64,000 nucleotides of DNA from Phialocephala subalpina (lineage: Eukaryota; Ascomycota; Leotiomycetes; Helotiales; Mollisiaceae): positions 2,702,007 through 2,766,006 of the forward strand of contig FJOG01000003.1 in assembly GCA_900073065.1 (NCBI GenBank). Reading direction: 5' to 3'. Made by a program: the position numbers and the translations under genes. Below the pieces are notes generated by a model, which was not told the DNA's origin, did no database searches, and was given only the letters and a program-made list of their open reading frames with translations. Positions 42,449-54,844 of this stretch are shown in pieces; position 1 is the stretch's first letter; the number at the start of each line of letters is the position of its first letter.

Positions 42449-45043
42449 TCAGTCGGCACCAATCTGGTTTTCGTCTAGGGGTTGGAAGGTGTCGAAGTTA
42501 AAGCCGTCTCCGACAGAGTCGTCTTGGTGCAAGAACGAGTCGAAGTCGAAGTCCTGGAGGACATCTAAGTTGCCGTTGCCAGCACCTGCGAAGTCCATAC
42601 CACCGGCACTGCCAAAAGCATCAAACTGCAGGAGATTAGCACAAAATTAGAGGGAACAAAGATGCAAAACTTACAGCGCCGTTGTCCATGAAACTGACGG
42701 GATCTGGTTGCTGAGACATGACTCCAGTATTCGCGTTTGAAGTAGTAGGTTGGCCGTTCGTAACAGGTTGGACAGCGCCGTTCTGACCGGTAAAGCTTTT
42801 CGGGTGGACTGGGGTAATCGGCGTCGCAGGAGTAGGTGTTGCCGCGGCGGCATCCGCGTCGGCGGATGGTGTAGCACCAGCGTTGAGGTTTGCGTTCGAT
42901 CCCTTCTTTGCAGCCCGCTGTCATCAATGTCAACATTTCTACAAAAAATCCATTTAACGCAGAAATATACCTTTGCTTTGCTATCCTTTGACTCAGTCGC
43001 AGCCTTCTTCTTCGGATTTGCCTTGTTCGTTTGCGAGGGGGTCGGTGGCGCGGGGTTCTGCTGGGGAGATGAGGTTGCACGGCCATTCGCAGCCGCAGCC
43101 GCTGGCACGGAGGGCGGTGGCATGTTTCGTTGCTGGGGGGTACCCATGTTCTGCTGAGGCGGTCCTTGAGCTCCAGGTTGTGGCATCATTTGACCATTTG
43201 GACCGGCTTGCCATTGATTCTGGACAGCTTGCTGCTGTTGCGCTTGTTGTTGACGGGCCATGGCGACTTGTTGCGGGGTCATCTGGTTGAATGCACCACC
43301 AGGGTGAGAGCTCGGAGGACGCATGCCATTGGGCATACCTGCGACCATATTGGGATCCATACCGTTCATCTTGTTGAAGTACTGAGGGTTCATACTTGGA
43401 TCCATTGGTCCACCTGGTAGGTTGAAGTTCATGCCGCTGCTTGGAGAACCGCGAGACTGTCCTTCAGGAAGAGGCGATGGCATACCAGCGTTGTTCATGT
43501 GAGGCGTGCCTCTCTTCATCTGGTCGCCAGGATTGGGAGAGTTGCGAGGTCCACCTTGAGGTGAGGTGCCTTGGAAGGGTTGTCCGTTGGGCCCCACAGT
43601 TCCGGCTGCTCCATCAGGGCGTGGCATCATGTTGTCTTGCTCTTGGCGCGCCATCATGAGTCTCTTCTTATTCTGTTGTTCCAAGAGCATGAGCTGCATC
43701 TGGTAGTCCTGTAGTGCATGATTCCCTCCAGAGCCGCCGGGCTGGCCACCCGGTCCACCCCGCATTCCATTTGGACCGATTTCGCCAGGGTTGTAGTAAT
43801 TGGCGATCGCTCCGCCATCCTGCCCCTGCGTCATCATGGGTGACCCCTGGTTTTGAGGTCCGCCTTGGTTTGGCATAGTTTTGACGGCACCCATTTGATT
43901 AGCTTGTTGAGCTTGTTGCTGAACCATATTGGCTTGATACGCTCCTAATCTGGCTTGCGTGTTCGCATTTGGGCCGCCGGGGATGTTCTGGAACTGCTGA
44001 GCTGTCAGATTGTTTTGTTCGATGCCATTGGCAAGCTGCATATGGGCAGCTTGAGCATTGCTGGGGCCAGTATCTCCCACCTGTTGGGGCATTCCTGCAA
44101 CTTGTCCTCTCCCATTTGGCATTTGTTGAGGGTTGAAGGAAGGTGTTCCATCACCAAGACGAGGTCGTTTCGAAGGGGATGGCGCGTTCTCTGCTGAACC
44201 AGGAGATTGGGGGCGTTGCTGGCCGTTACCATCTGATGGATCTCGTTGCATTGCCTGCTGTTTCTGCTGTTGTGCCATCATCATTTGCTGTTGCGGGGTC
44301 CTGGGAAAATTTGGTTAGATTTTATGGTAGTAGGTCATAGAGAATAGAACACACGTGTTTCTGTTGTTGTTTTGAATAGCCTTTTGCCGTAATTCATTCG
44401 GATTCAAAGCCATTCCATTCGGTTGCTGTCCTCGTTGCATCATCATTTGTTCATATTGTCCGGGCATCATGTTGCCGCCGCCTCTTAGTCCCCTAAGCAT
44501 TTGCTGCTGTTGCTCTTGTCTCATCCGCGATTGAGACTATACAATCGTCAGTTTCGTTTCATCAAATGTAGGTTTCATGGAGTGACTGACCTGCGTGTGG
44601 TGGACGTATTGCAAGACATTGCGGTGTTCTCCTTTTCCACGCTGCGCGTTGAACATGTCCCAGAACAAACACCACCACTCATATAAGAAGCAGCTTTCAG
44701 GACATTCCTTAGGAAGGTTGGGATCTGGAAGGTCAGAAGGTCGTTTTGAGTCGACATCATCTTTCGATTCGCCATCTCCACCTTCATCAGCCCCATTTTC
44801 GCGACGACGGCCCGGACTGTCTTTGAGGACATTCATGGGCTGATCACTGTTGAGCAGCGATCTCGCACAGTCGTACATCTCATTCCGCAAGAAGTATTCG
44901 TAGATATAGGTGTTGAGCTGCGATCGTTGATTCTCGTTGCTCATCGGCCGGACTGCAGCAGCGCCATTATTCATACCCATGGGCATCCCACCACCAACGG
45001 GACCACCCATGTTATTCATCCCACCCATAGTAACGTTATTCAT
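42449..45043 (-). CDS. somA: LisH-domain transcriptional regulator (SomA/Som1/Flo8-like)
   Basis: Five exons, 45043-44591, 44536-44355, 44300-42971, 42917-42675 and 42625-42449, giving 794 aa. A LisH motif sits at about residues 36-70 (QLNTYIYEYFLRNEMYDCARSLL), followed by the conserved CFLYEWWCLFWDMFNAQRG. The centre is extremely Gln/Asn/Met/Gly/Pro-rich with polyQ-like runs and carries KRPRLGDG. The end is acidic and aromatic (DVLQDFDFDSF, FNFDTFQPLDENQ), like an activation domain. Fungal SomA/Som1 proteins act with a Ldb1-type partner (PtaB) downstream of cAMP-PKA in adhesion, development and virulence; that role is by family. The Gln-rich exon reads without interruption. Confidence 0.88.
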
Positions 45044-47160
45044 CGTCGCAGATCTGGATCGCGAAGGTTTTCGCTCTTTGTCCCTGTGCCTTGCAGACTG
45101 CGAGCTTGGGAAAACCCTCCGTCAGCCACCGCACCTCTGACGCGGAGCGGTTAGAGCCGAATGTGTCGCAACGGCAGATCTTCCTGAAAACAACGTCGTC
45201 TGCAAAAAGGTATATCCTCCGTGCCAGCAGCTCGTCGTCCTGGCCGGTGGAAGTAGCGCAAAGGAGGCAAATTGGTAATCGGGGGCCGTGGGCCGACGTG
45301 TAACTTCCGTCTCACACCCTTTTTGCGAAGAAAAAGGGAATGCGATAGGCGCGTGATGGAGGCAAGTGAGAGAGTCGGGAGGCAAAGGTTCGGGGGCGAT
45401 TAGGTCGACCGTGTGCCAAGGTTGGAGATATCTCTGCTGCAATGCTGGACTCAATGGGTCGTTTGATGGCGGGTCGAGCAGCGATGCGGTTGAGGTGAGT
45501 TTCTGAAAGTCGGGAAGTCCAGATGGGGTGCCCGTGTGGAGTGCCGTCGATGCAGTTCCCACAGTACTTTTCAGTACGGACAACTTCTTGACACAGCAAG
45601 GCAAGGCTAGCTACTCAACAGACGTCGCATCGAAAGGCTGCGAGGCGGAGTAGCAACGAACAACGAGTAGAGGATAATATGAAACGGTTCTCGAGCACAC
45701 TGCGATCAGAACTGAAGGAGGGAATATGAATGGGAAAATGTGCCAGACGTAGATTCGTGAGAACAGAGCATTTTCCATACCAGCTAGCCCTCTTCCTTCC
45801 TAGGCCTCTTGCTGCTCTTAGATCACCCGATGACAGTGTGAGAATCACGTGGTAATGTATGAAACCGATGATTTCTTTGGTGAACCAAAACATCTTTTTG
45901 GCAGGCCTGAGTAGGTAATTTTGGGTTATCATCAACCTGTAGATTTATAGATATACTATTGTCAATGGAGATCTAAGTTCTACTTATCCTAGAAACTCTT
46001 GAACTCAAAAAGAGTCCAGGAGAGCTTAGTACATTCATCCGGTAAAAGCGGCCCCATGTCAGTGTGACGAGCTTTGGGTTTCCACCTCTCATTCATGAGT
46101 AACTTGTGGAGTACGTTAGTTTCCTTGACAATCTCTCAGCTAGATTGATAAGGCGACTCTTATATATATACTTTGTTACTTGAATTTGCTGCTTTTCCCG
46201 CGGATATGATATTATTTGTTGATACAATCACGTGATAATACGTCGAAATCAGGAGGTTGGGAAGGCTGACCAACTAGACACCGATACGGCCAGACAAAAT
46301 GGAAAAAGAGATATTATCCAGCAACTCGAAAGATCATTGCTGGCTACCGAGATTGCCGTTGCTATCCAAATGTTGAAGCTGCTCGACCGTGTACCGGTGT
46401 TGGGTGCGGAACTCGTAGCATAACTTGCTTTTGAACCTATGAACAAAACTTATTCTTTACTCCCTGTGGAGATGCCAAGATCATAACAACCGTGAGCATC
46501 ATACTAATTAGAAGAACTGGATTATAAGGTGGACAGAATCAAAAGGCTTTCCGCTGGAGGAAAATAGAGAGACAACATACGTATAAGGCTGCAGTGTCAG
46601 GCGAATCGTTCGAGGAGATTCTAGCAGCCTGAATAGGGATACAGTAAGCTGCAAGGTCCAAAAAACATGATAGCATAATGAAAATGCCAACAAATCGAGT
46701 CCCTGATATCCTGCTGCTGTGGTAAATGGTAAATGGTAAATGGTAGGGATAGGCTGGAAATGAACCAGAAGGGGAAGACAGAAAACGGATCAAACAAAAG
46801 AGGAAAGTGTATTCTGAACTGAGATCAATTCAATATAATTGAACTCCAGTATCCTAATAACGTTGTAGCTTGAAAGCCGCAAGTCAGTACTCACTGAATG
46901 ATGCAAGCGACTTCCAAGTAGTGGCTATCGAGAGAAGTTCCGACTGTATAAAAGCCAAGCGCTTTCGAGTGAAACATGGTAAGTAAAGGTCAAGACAATG
47001 AAGAAAACACATTTGGTATTGCATGAAAAGGGTGTACTTACCAAATCACACGTCACTAAATGTTCCACAGTCGGTGTCAATGCCAATGCTAGAACCTTGT
47101 TCCTATCTTCGCCTTTGATATCCCCCATCTGAACGCCATTAACTCCAACCTATACACACC
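45044..47160. other. long gene-free interval upstream of the SomA-like gene
   Basis: About 2.1 kb with no supported gene. The left part is the promoter and leader of the SomA-like regulator; a long upstream region fits a developmental regulator. A TGGTAAA microsatellite (about four units) lies near 46720-46745. A 63-codon plus-strand frame at 46232-46423 has no recognisable feature. Confidence 0.4.
46720..46746. repeat. 7-bp microsatellite (TGGTAAA)n
   Basis: Three to four perfect units of TGGTAAA/AATGGTA in the gene-free stretch between BET3 and the SomA-like gene. It is a simple sequence repeat with no evident function. Confidence 0.8.
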
Positions 47161-47890
47161 CTATTCATCGTCCGCCGGCATCTCATCATCGATGTATCTG
47201 ATCAACGATATTCTCATCTCGGTCGAGTCATTTCCTCTCAGGATGTCTGTGATGAAATGTGCCTCGACCTGCATCTGCACCATCTCCAATGCGCCTCTCA
47301 AGACCCCACAGAAGATATTCGAGTACCACAGCTCATCCTGTGCTCTTCCATCGTCTGGCAATTCAACAAAGTCCGCTAAAGGATTCTCTTCGAACATTAG
47401 GGAGAATTGCTTGCTGTCGGTCGTCCAGTTCGTGATGGTAGGTGTGATGTTGAGGAATATTTTGAATCCGACCTATGCAAGTCAGCTTAATGCATGAAGC
47501 TGGGCCACGAAAATCTGCACACCTTTGCAATCATCTCCGCCGTCTCCCTAAAGTTCGAACACCGCCGCATCGTATTCGATTTCGCAAGATAATCCTCGAT
47601 CAGTCGCAGACCAATGTTGTAGCCCATCTTGTCCAGCTGCTTGTTCACCTCCACGTAGTCGCTATCGTAATCTTTGCATAACTGCGCAACAATGGTGCCG
47701 TAGGTGAGGGTCACCAATTCAGCGTTGACTTTGTCGACTCGACTTCTGGGAAAGTCTGGTCAATACCAGGAACATCTCCCAAATAGCTGGGCAGGTACTC
47801 ACTTCCATACTCTAGCCTTATGTTAGCTGTAGCTTTCGAGATGCAGGACGGAACTTACTCTTCTCCTATTCTAGCGGCTTTGGTCGCCAT
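47161..47890 (-). CDS. BET3: TRAPP complex subunit Bet3
   Basis: Four exons, 47890-47859, 47811-47803, 47745-47523 and 47472-47161, giving 191 aa. Joined, the N terminus reads [19 protein letters not shown]. The 9-nt second exon supplies part of Glu, Val, Trp and part of Lys, and it is flanked by proper AG and GTGAGT. The body matches Bet3/TRAPPC3: [48 protein letters not shown] (with the conserved acylated-channel Cys), ITNWT and the C-terminal [14 protein letters not shown]. Bet3 is the core of TRAPP complexes, which tether ER-derived vesicles and activate the GTPase Ypt1. It is divergent from the U5-40K gene, with 248 bp between start codons. Confidence 0.95.
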
Positions 47891-48138
47891 ATTTCAGAGA
47901 TTGCCTTCTGACTTGTTGCAAAAGGCTTGGCTTGTGATTTATTGGGTTGTCTGGGGCATTTTACATTCAAGTGTCGAGTCTCGAAAGGCTCGGAGGGTCT
48001 GTGGAGTAAAAGGCTGAGTTGCGCTAAGGATTTCGCGACTTCTAAAAAATATCAAGCTTCAATTCTGTCACTTGAGAACAAGAAATCACGACCACGACCC
48101 TGCAACTTAAAGCTGCTCAATCCCCTCGAATACCTGTC
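47891..48138. promoter_or_regulatory. divergent promoter region between BET3 and the U5-40K gene
   Basis: A compact 248-bp interval between two divergent housekeeping start codons, so it must contain both promoters. No specific site is claimed. Confidence 0.45.
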
Positions 48139-49390
48139 ATGATGTCGGCAGAAAAACGCCCCGCAGGAGAGGACTTTGGGTCCTCCCAAATGGTGGTGAA
48201 GAGACAGAATGTGGGCAAGGATAGCAAGGCTGTAGCTGTTGTCAATGGATCAGGAGCAAATGGCGCGCTCATACAAGCGGTATGTCAATCCCACAATATT
48301 TCAAGATCTATTTGCTGAGCTTTGTGAGGACTTCAGTTGCTAATGCGCGTCTCTTAGGTACCGCGAACCACGGGCCTGCAAGCTCCTGTTATGGAATTAA
48401 CTGGACATTCTGGAGAAGTATTCTGTGCAAAGTTCGACCCCAATGGCAATTACATTGCTTCAGGCTCTATGGACCGATCAATTAGTAGGTCTCGGCGCCT
48501 GTATCTTCAAGACCAGCTGCTAATATCAATCAGTGCTTTGGAGGACATTTGGCAACTGCGAGAACTACGGCACATTAACGGGTCACAAAGGAGCTATCCT
48601 TGATCTACACTGGTCGCGCGACTCGAGGGTCCTATTCTCAGCTTCGGCGGACATGCATTTGGCTAGTTGGGATTTGGAGACGGGGACGAGGATACGACGG
48701 CACGTTGGGCATGAAGAGATTATCAACACCATGGACATCAGCAAGAGAGGCGAGGAACTGCTTATCAGTGGTTCAGACGATGGTTATATTGGTATTTGGG
48801 ATCCTCGGACGAAGAATGCTGTCGACTTCATCGAAACCGAATTTCCCGTGACGGCAGTGGCCTTGGCTGAGGCAGGCAACGAGCTTTATTCTGGAGGCAT
48901 CGACAATGACGTCAAGGTCTGGGATATGAGGAGAAAAGCTGTCGTCTACTCCATGCTTGGCCACACAGATACTGTGTCCTCGCTTCGGATATCCCCAGAC
49001 TCCCAGACTCTTCTGTCAAACTCAATGGACTCGACTGTACGAACATGGGACATTCGTCCGTTCGCTCCAACAGAGCGACTCATTCGGACGTTTGATGGAG
49101 CTTCTGCTGGTATGGAGAAGAACCTCATCAAGGCTAGTTGGAACTCGGATGGAAAGAGAATTGCTGCTGGTTCAGGTGATGGTACATGTGTCGTTTGGAA
49201 CAGCGAAACCGCCAAAATGCTATATAAGTTGCCTGGACACAAAGGGACCACGAATGGAGCAGAGCTCTCGCCGTCATCGGATCCTATTAGTAAGTAATCT
49301 CGTCCTAAACTCTTGTGGAATAAGTATCTAACAATTCCAGTCCTCACTTATTCGTCCGATAGGACCCTTTTGCTCGGCGAATTGAAGTGA
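48139..49390 (+). CDS. SNRNP40: U5 snRNP 40-kDa WD40 protein (SNRNP40/Cwf17/Spf38)
   Basis: Four exons, 48139-48279, 48358-48484, 48534-49289 and 49341-49390, giving 357 aa (a start one codon later is equally possible). After a short polar N terminus come seven WD40 repeats: MELTGHSGEVFCAKF, LTGHKGAILDLHW, VGHEEIINTMDIS, then ISGSDDGYIGIWD, LYSGGIDNDVKVWD, MLGHTDTVSSLRIS and the last, interrupted by an intron, ending SSDRTLLLGELK. This is the pattern and length of the U5 40K protein, which binds Prp8 in the spliceosome. The last exon of 50 nt completes the final propeller blade; reading into its intron would truncate it. Confidence 0.92.
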
Positions 49391-50768
49391 GAAAGAAAAG
49401 GCGTCATTCTGACCGTCTGACGAGGTCATGATACCCCACGGTCCCGAGAACTTTGAGGGGTTCATGGAACAGGAGTTAAAGGTTCCTCTGGAAAAAAGAT
49501 TGACCGAGAGGGAACGGTCTTCTGGAGTTTGGAGTCGGCACCGACTCCTGGTTTGATATCTGCGGATCTTGGTTGCGTGCGCACAGCATCATTTAAAACA
49601 ACCAGATTCATGCACCGCTTTGCACCAATAAATGGCTCTACAAACTCGGGGTCCGGAAACCGTGGATAGGTTAAACGACAAATGATCGACAGGACATAAA
49701 TCAATACGGCAGAAGTGAGAACATGCTTGTGTCAATCGGTCCCGTACATAAATTGTGCTTGTGCCGGGGACATATGCAGGAACAGCAAAATGAACATGTG
49801 AAGCCGATGATGCAGCGTGCCAGCGAGCCAAATCCTTCTGCAGTGCAATCTCCAGTCTCACTCAATCTGTGAGGTTATCTGCCCCAATCGAAGCTTATTC
49901 CTGATAATAAGGCCTTGTGGCGTCCCCCTCATGCTCGTGCTCTCCATCGTCACAGTGTCAAACGGCCTCCTCGATTGGCTCCCAAGCGCCGTTGGTCGGC
50001 AAGCCACAGCAGCAAACATCCACATGAAACTCGCTTCCATATTTCCAGCTTCATCCCAAACCGCATCAAACCCGATGTGTCTGGGTGATCCCCCTTTTGC
50101 CCTTGCTCATTGGTGCATTCGAGGTCAATCGTGCTCGAGGGTCCCCGTCGCAGTTGCAGTCTCCCTTCCGCCTGCAGCGCGACACACAAGACAAGACAAG
50201 GTCGGTGCTTCCTTCGTATCCAACAAACCTTCGCTCTTCCCCTTTGTATCCTCGATCCTCGTCCACGAGCGAGTCTTGTCCAATTCAACTTCGTCAACCT
50301 TCTTTTGCTGTGTTTGTGTTTCAACCCGAGGCTCTGTGAGCGGGCGAGTCGTTTCTGTTACTGTCGCTCTCTTGGTTCTTTTGGATGTAAATTTCTTGCC
50401 CTTCTCTACTGCATCTGCTGGTACCCAACCATCGATCATCTTTGCGATAAATACTTTGACCCTTGACAAGATCAAGAGCTACTGGCCTCTAGATTGTCCG
50501 CTTCCTTCAACACACATACAACATTCCATACCGACCGACCTCGACCTCGACCTCGACCTTTAATACGACTACTCATGCATCTGAACCTCAACAATAGTCG
50601 GTCGTGTTGACGGTCCTGCCTCACGCGTATCGAGACTCTGGGTGGACGTGTTGAAGGTCAATATCATAACAGGCGGGCATTCCCTGGAAGGCTATAATTT
50701 CGATCCTACAAGTTGGAGACTTTGGACGACTCGGGCTTCCCTCCATACACAGCACTCTTGCAAGCGCC
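49391..50768. other. gene-free interval with long pyrimidine-rich leader
   Basis: About 1.4 kb. The right half is C/T-rich and is probably the promoter and a long 5' untranslated region of the two-TM protein. A CGACCT hexamer repeat (about four units) occurs near 50535-50562. Large open frames on both strands (for example 49817-50563) reflect composition; I see no domain. Confidence 0.4.
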
Positions 50769-52016
50769 ATGCCTCCTTCAAGGCAGAATACGCTGAGACG
50801 TTCGTCCCAAGCCTCACATGGGCAGCCTTCGAGACTCGAGAATGTGCGAGTGAGCGTACACCAGCTATTCTCAGGACGGTCGAGAGTTGGGACGCCACCA
50901 AGAAGTCAAACCCCGGAGTCTCCCAAGACTCCACGAATGACTCTGGGGCTGGGGAACCTGCCATCGACAAGACTGCATATTCCATACCTCACAAGGACGA
51001 ATACGACCAGCTCGCAGAGAAGCAACTCTCCCTTGAATTCTCCTCGATCTCAACGACATCCTTATGCTACCCTTAACGACCGACCTGCTTCAGTGAGCTC
51101 GTTAAGGCAAGAGGCTCCACAACCACCTGTCCCTGCGGCACAACCCGAGTTTCGAGAACCTCGACGAAGTTCTCCAAGAAGATTTGTTGGTGTAGATCCA
51201 GCGGAACTTCACCTGGCTGAATTGGCCGAGTCTGGCAGACGGAGGAGGAGACGAAAGAGTCCTAGACTAGAACGAAAATGTTTCCCGAAAATCAAGAACA
51301 GAAAGATTCGTGCCAAGCTTCTGAGCTGCTTCATTTCTGGGATGGTACAGATTTCAATATATGATCCTAAGCACGTTTGCTAATTGTTTGTAGTTCCTCA
51401 CACTCGTATTGACTATCTACCTCGCATTGGCTCTATCGAATCGAAACGAGAGCCAGGAATTCCACGTCCTACTGATTCTCATCATCTTAATAACGACTAT
51501 CTTCTTTTGCCATGCTTTAATTCGCCTATGCATGATGATCATCAACCCACCAGACGACACAGAACAAGATCACCGAGCTCTTCCTGCTATGATCGGTCCT
51601 GGTGGTTACGCAAATCCGGCAGAGCCAATCAGGGTCGCATTGGCTCGTGACGAGGAAGCGGCTGGTATTGAAAGCGAGGCCACCAAGCTACCTCCTCCAG
51701 CCTACGGTCTGTGGCGTGAGTCAGTGGTATGTACTCCCAGAATACTTCTGGAGAACATCTTCTAACAATTGAGCAGAGGGTTGATCCGAATCGAATATTC
51801 TGGCAACGTAATGAAGCGGCTGCATTGGAACACCAAAACTCGAGACCAGGAGAACGCCCGGCAACAGCTAACAGACCTCCATCTTATCTATCGGATGATG
51901 GAGTAGACTACGTCGTTGAAGCAGCTCCTCGATCGATTGCCCCTACTATGGACGTTCCACTACCGTCACATCCGTCAGAACGGGGCAGAGCCTGGCCCAT
52001 ACCAGCTCAGTTTTAG
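50769..52016 (+). CDS. two-TM membrane protein of unknown function, 382 aa
   Basis: Three exons, 50769-51344, 51394-51726 and 51777-52016. The first 190 residues are Ser/Arg/Pro-rich and disordered, ending in very basic runs (GRRRRRRK, KIKNRKIRAKLL). Exon 2 begins a hydrophobic hairpin: one segment at about 193-206 (FLTLVLTIYLALAL), a short polar turn, then a longer one at about 217-242 (VLLILIILITTIFF). The C-terminal part contains PPAYGLWRESVRVDPNRIFWQR, a pattern I associate with a conserved filamentous-fungal membrane protein of no known function. Basic N-terminal flanks suggest both ends face the cytosol. No catalytic motif. Confidence 0.82.
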
Positions 52017-53801
52017 TCTCATTGTATAGTATTCCATCTCGAGCATTCATTAGCGAGTAAGCGTTTCATCACTGGAGTATGGAGTTTGGGAAACATATCT
52101 GGACACTACTACCCGCTTGCAGCGTAGCACATATCGGAGTTTAATGTGGGTCTGCATCATAAGATGAGGAAGGTTTGAGAGCTGTACATGGGCTCTATGT
52201 ATCGATAGCAGTGCAAAAGGAGTGTGTTATGGTCATGAATAGAAAGTGGCTTGGATTGATGTGCAATCTACTTTTCATGCAGGTGCTTCCGGGGATGATT
52301 TACCATCTGAGACCTGTGAACAATGGTGCTTCCCAACCAATCTTCAGCAAGAGGGAGTGGCTTATAAGAAGTGAAGCGGTACTATCAGAACATCAGATAT
52401 TTGATGCATTCGACCTGGTACCTGAGAAAGGTGACTTCCCCAGCAGTCGATCATAGAGAGGATCCTCCATCCAATCATGGATTCTCTGACTGCTCTGGAT
52501 ATTTGGAATGGATAACGCTGCTTTGAATCTTCATACTAGAACATCCAATAGAGTCTTTCTTGAATGTTCTCCAAGAGTCTTCTCAATCAGTGATAGGCAT
52601 AACACAGCTTCGATGTCCACTTGTATTCAGACATTCTTCCAGTAATCCTGCTAACTTCCGCGGTCCTCATGTTTGACTCGAATGTTAACCTGCGCTCGGT
52701 ATCTCAACCAGATATACAATCAGTCCGATACTTGAGGGCCCTGAGTGATACCCAGAGACACGTGGTGGTACAAGGCGTTTCCTTTCAAATACTACGCCGG
52801 GTGCAACCATACACAAAGCAGCAGCGCAAGCCTCGGCTTCCCAAAAATCTTCAACACTGGCTGACGGACGGCACATCTATAGAGAGCATCTGTGGAGTAT
52901 CGAATAGAAACACAAGAAGAAGCATTCCTCGCATGGCTTGTCCTTGTGGCATTTTTACAGCACAGAGGTTGGTTACCTACTATCTGCAGCAAAACAAAAT
53001 CGGGAAAAAGGAAGCATCGGATCTGAAAGGTTTTATAAATATCTGACAATGGAGCTTTTTTTTTTCGTGGGTTGACTTGACTGCTGCTCTGATTGAAAAC
53101 CCCTCGATTTGCCACTTGACTTGATCAGACGTTGCAAACACTTGTCTTCTGGCTCGTATTGTTTCCCCTATTCTCGCTCATCGTTTGGAATTTTGGTACG
53201 CCAGGGGCATTAGTTCGCATCTTTACTTGAAGGAGCGAAAGCTGGAGCGCAGGAGATCTTACCGCAAGCCCCCCTAGTTTCTTCGCCACAAAGTCCGACC
53301 CCCGACCATCTAACGCTAGCTGGATTGGGCTCAAGCGCGTCCCGAATCACTGAAGGACTTTTCCTGGGTCGTTGCGGGTTGTCTTCTGTCAAACAAAGTC
53401 ACAATTTTGAAGTCTGTCTCGCGACGTCGTACGATACGGAGGGAAGAAGGTAGACGAAGGAAGTTGCAGTTGTGAAGGAAGAAGGATAGCAGGATATCAA
53501 GAAGGAAGATCATGTAAGTCCCAATCAACTGGTCCCGCGTCTGGCGCTCCAACTCCATGTTCCTCGGTGAATTTGTCTGCCTCTCGAAGAGGTGGCACAT
53601 CTGCTCTCGACTCAAGAACCACCTCGTACGACGGACAACACGTTGCGACCATCATCCAAAAAGCGCTTTCGATACCGATCGCATCTTCAAGTCGCACAAG
53701 ATCCATGCATCCTGCAGCCTGACGGATGCTGGTCATGCAACGCAATCTTGGTAATCCCCAGTCGACAAAATCAACAACATTTCACCATCGACCCTATCAA
53801 C
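52017..53801. other. gene-free interval
   Basis: About 1.8 kb between the two-TM protein and the zinc-knuckle gene. Short open frames on both strands have no recognisable content. The last ~300 bp are probably the leader of the zinc-knuckle gene, whose frame is open further upstream to 53592 without a credible start. Confidence 0.4.
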
Positions 53802-54844
53802 ATGCCAGCCACAACGGTTGAGGAATGGTTACAGTCCGAACCAGCAGATGAGCCGCCGCACCGATGCAAGAAGATCGTCAAGGAATGGACGACGGAAGAA
53901 GGCGCATTTGTTACGTGCTGTGCTGACGACGGAACACAACAGACACATCGATTAGTCGCCATGTCTTCACTCTCTCGCCGCGCTTGTTACAAGTGTGGTA
54001 ACGTTGGCCACTATGCCGAAGTCTGCTCCTCTGCTGAGCGCTTGTGCTATAACTGTATGCTACAATCCCCCACAATGAACTTGGAAAATAATGAACTGAC
54101 AATTTTCTGCAGGCAAGCAACCAGGTAAGGCTGAGCCTTAAACGATCTGCCACGACATACTCTGACACAAGGACAGGCCATGAGTCGAACGGATGCCCAT
54201 TGCCACGAACTACCGAGGCTAAGCAGTGCTACCACTGCCAGGGTCTTGGACACGTTCAGGCTGACTGCCCAACTCTGCGTTTGAGCGGAGCTGGCACCAG
54301 TGGACGTTGTTACAATTGCGGACAACCCGGACATTTGGCTGTAGGTGGATCCGCAATACATTGTGATGGACAGATAATTGATGGACAATAGCGCTCTTGC
54401 CCAAGCCCCGCTGGCCCAGGTCCGGTCCCAGGTGCTGGCCGTGGTGTTGGTGCTCCCCGAGGTGGATTTGCTGGTGGATTTGGTCCCCGTGGAGGATTTG
54501 CTGGTGGACCTCGCCCCGCTACTTGCTACAAGTGCGGAGGACCCAACCACTTTGCCAGAGATTGTATGTTGTTTCCGACAGTGGTTTGTGTTTTGGACTG
54601 ACGTGTATCTCTAGGCCAAGCTCAAGCCATGAAGTGCTATGCTTGCGGCAAGCTCGGACATATCTCTCGTGATTGTACTGCCCCCAACGGCGGTCCTCTC
54701 AACACTGCTGGCAAGACCTGCTACTCTTGCGGTGAAGCCGGCCACATTTCTCGTGACTGCCCTCAAAAGGCTACCAACGGCGACCTGTCCGGTGAGGTTC
54801 CTGATCTTGCCCCTGTCGTGGCACCAGTCGCCCCCGTTGCATAG
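53802..54844 (+). CDS. GIS2: CCHC zinc-knuckle protein (CNBP/GIS2/Byr3 family)
   Basis: Five exons, 53802-54054, 54113-54124 (12 nt), 54177-54340, 54392-54563 and 54615-54844, giving 276 aa. Seven C-x2-C-x4-H-x4-C knuckles follow: CYKCGNVGHYAEVC, CYNCKQPGHESNGC, CYHCQGLGHVQADC, CYNCGQPGHLARSC, CYKCGGPNHFARDC, CYACGKLGHISRDC and CYSCGEAGHISRDC. A Gly/Arg/Phe-rich RGG-like spacer separates the fourth and fifth. The 12-nt exon completes the second knuckle. Family members bind single-stranded nucleic acid and regulate translation in the cytoplasm. Orthologues usually start at MSSLSRRACYKC; here that Met is residue 54 (53961), and an in-frame acidic extension (MPATTVEEWLQSEPADE) precedes it without an intron. 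Either start is possible. Confidence 0.92.

Noticed and set aside
49817..50563. 248-codon plus-strand open frame
   Set aside because: C/T-rich low-complexity sequence with no ATG-supported domain; antisense frames are open too. Better explained as a long leader of the two-TM gene.
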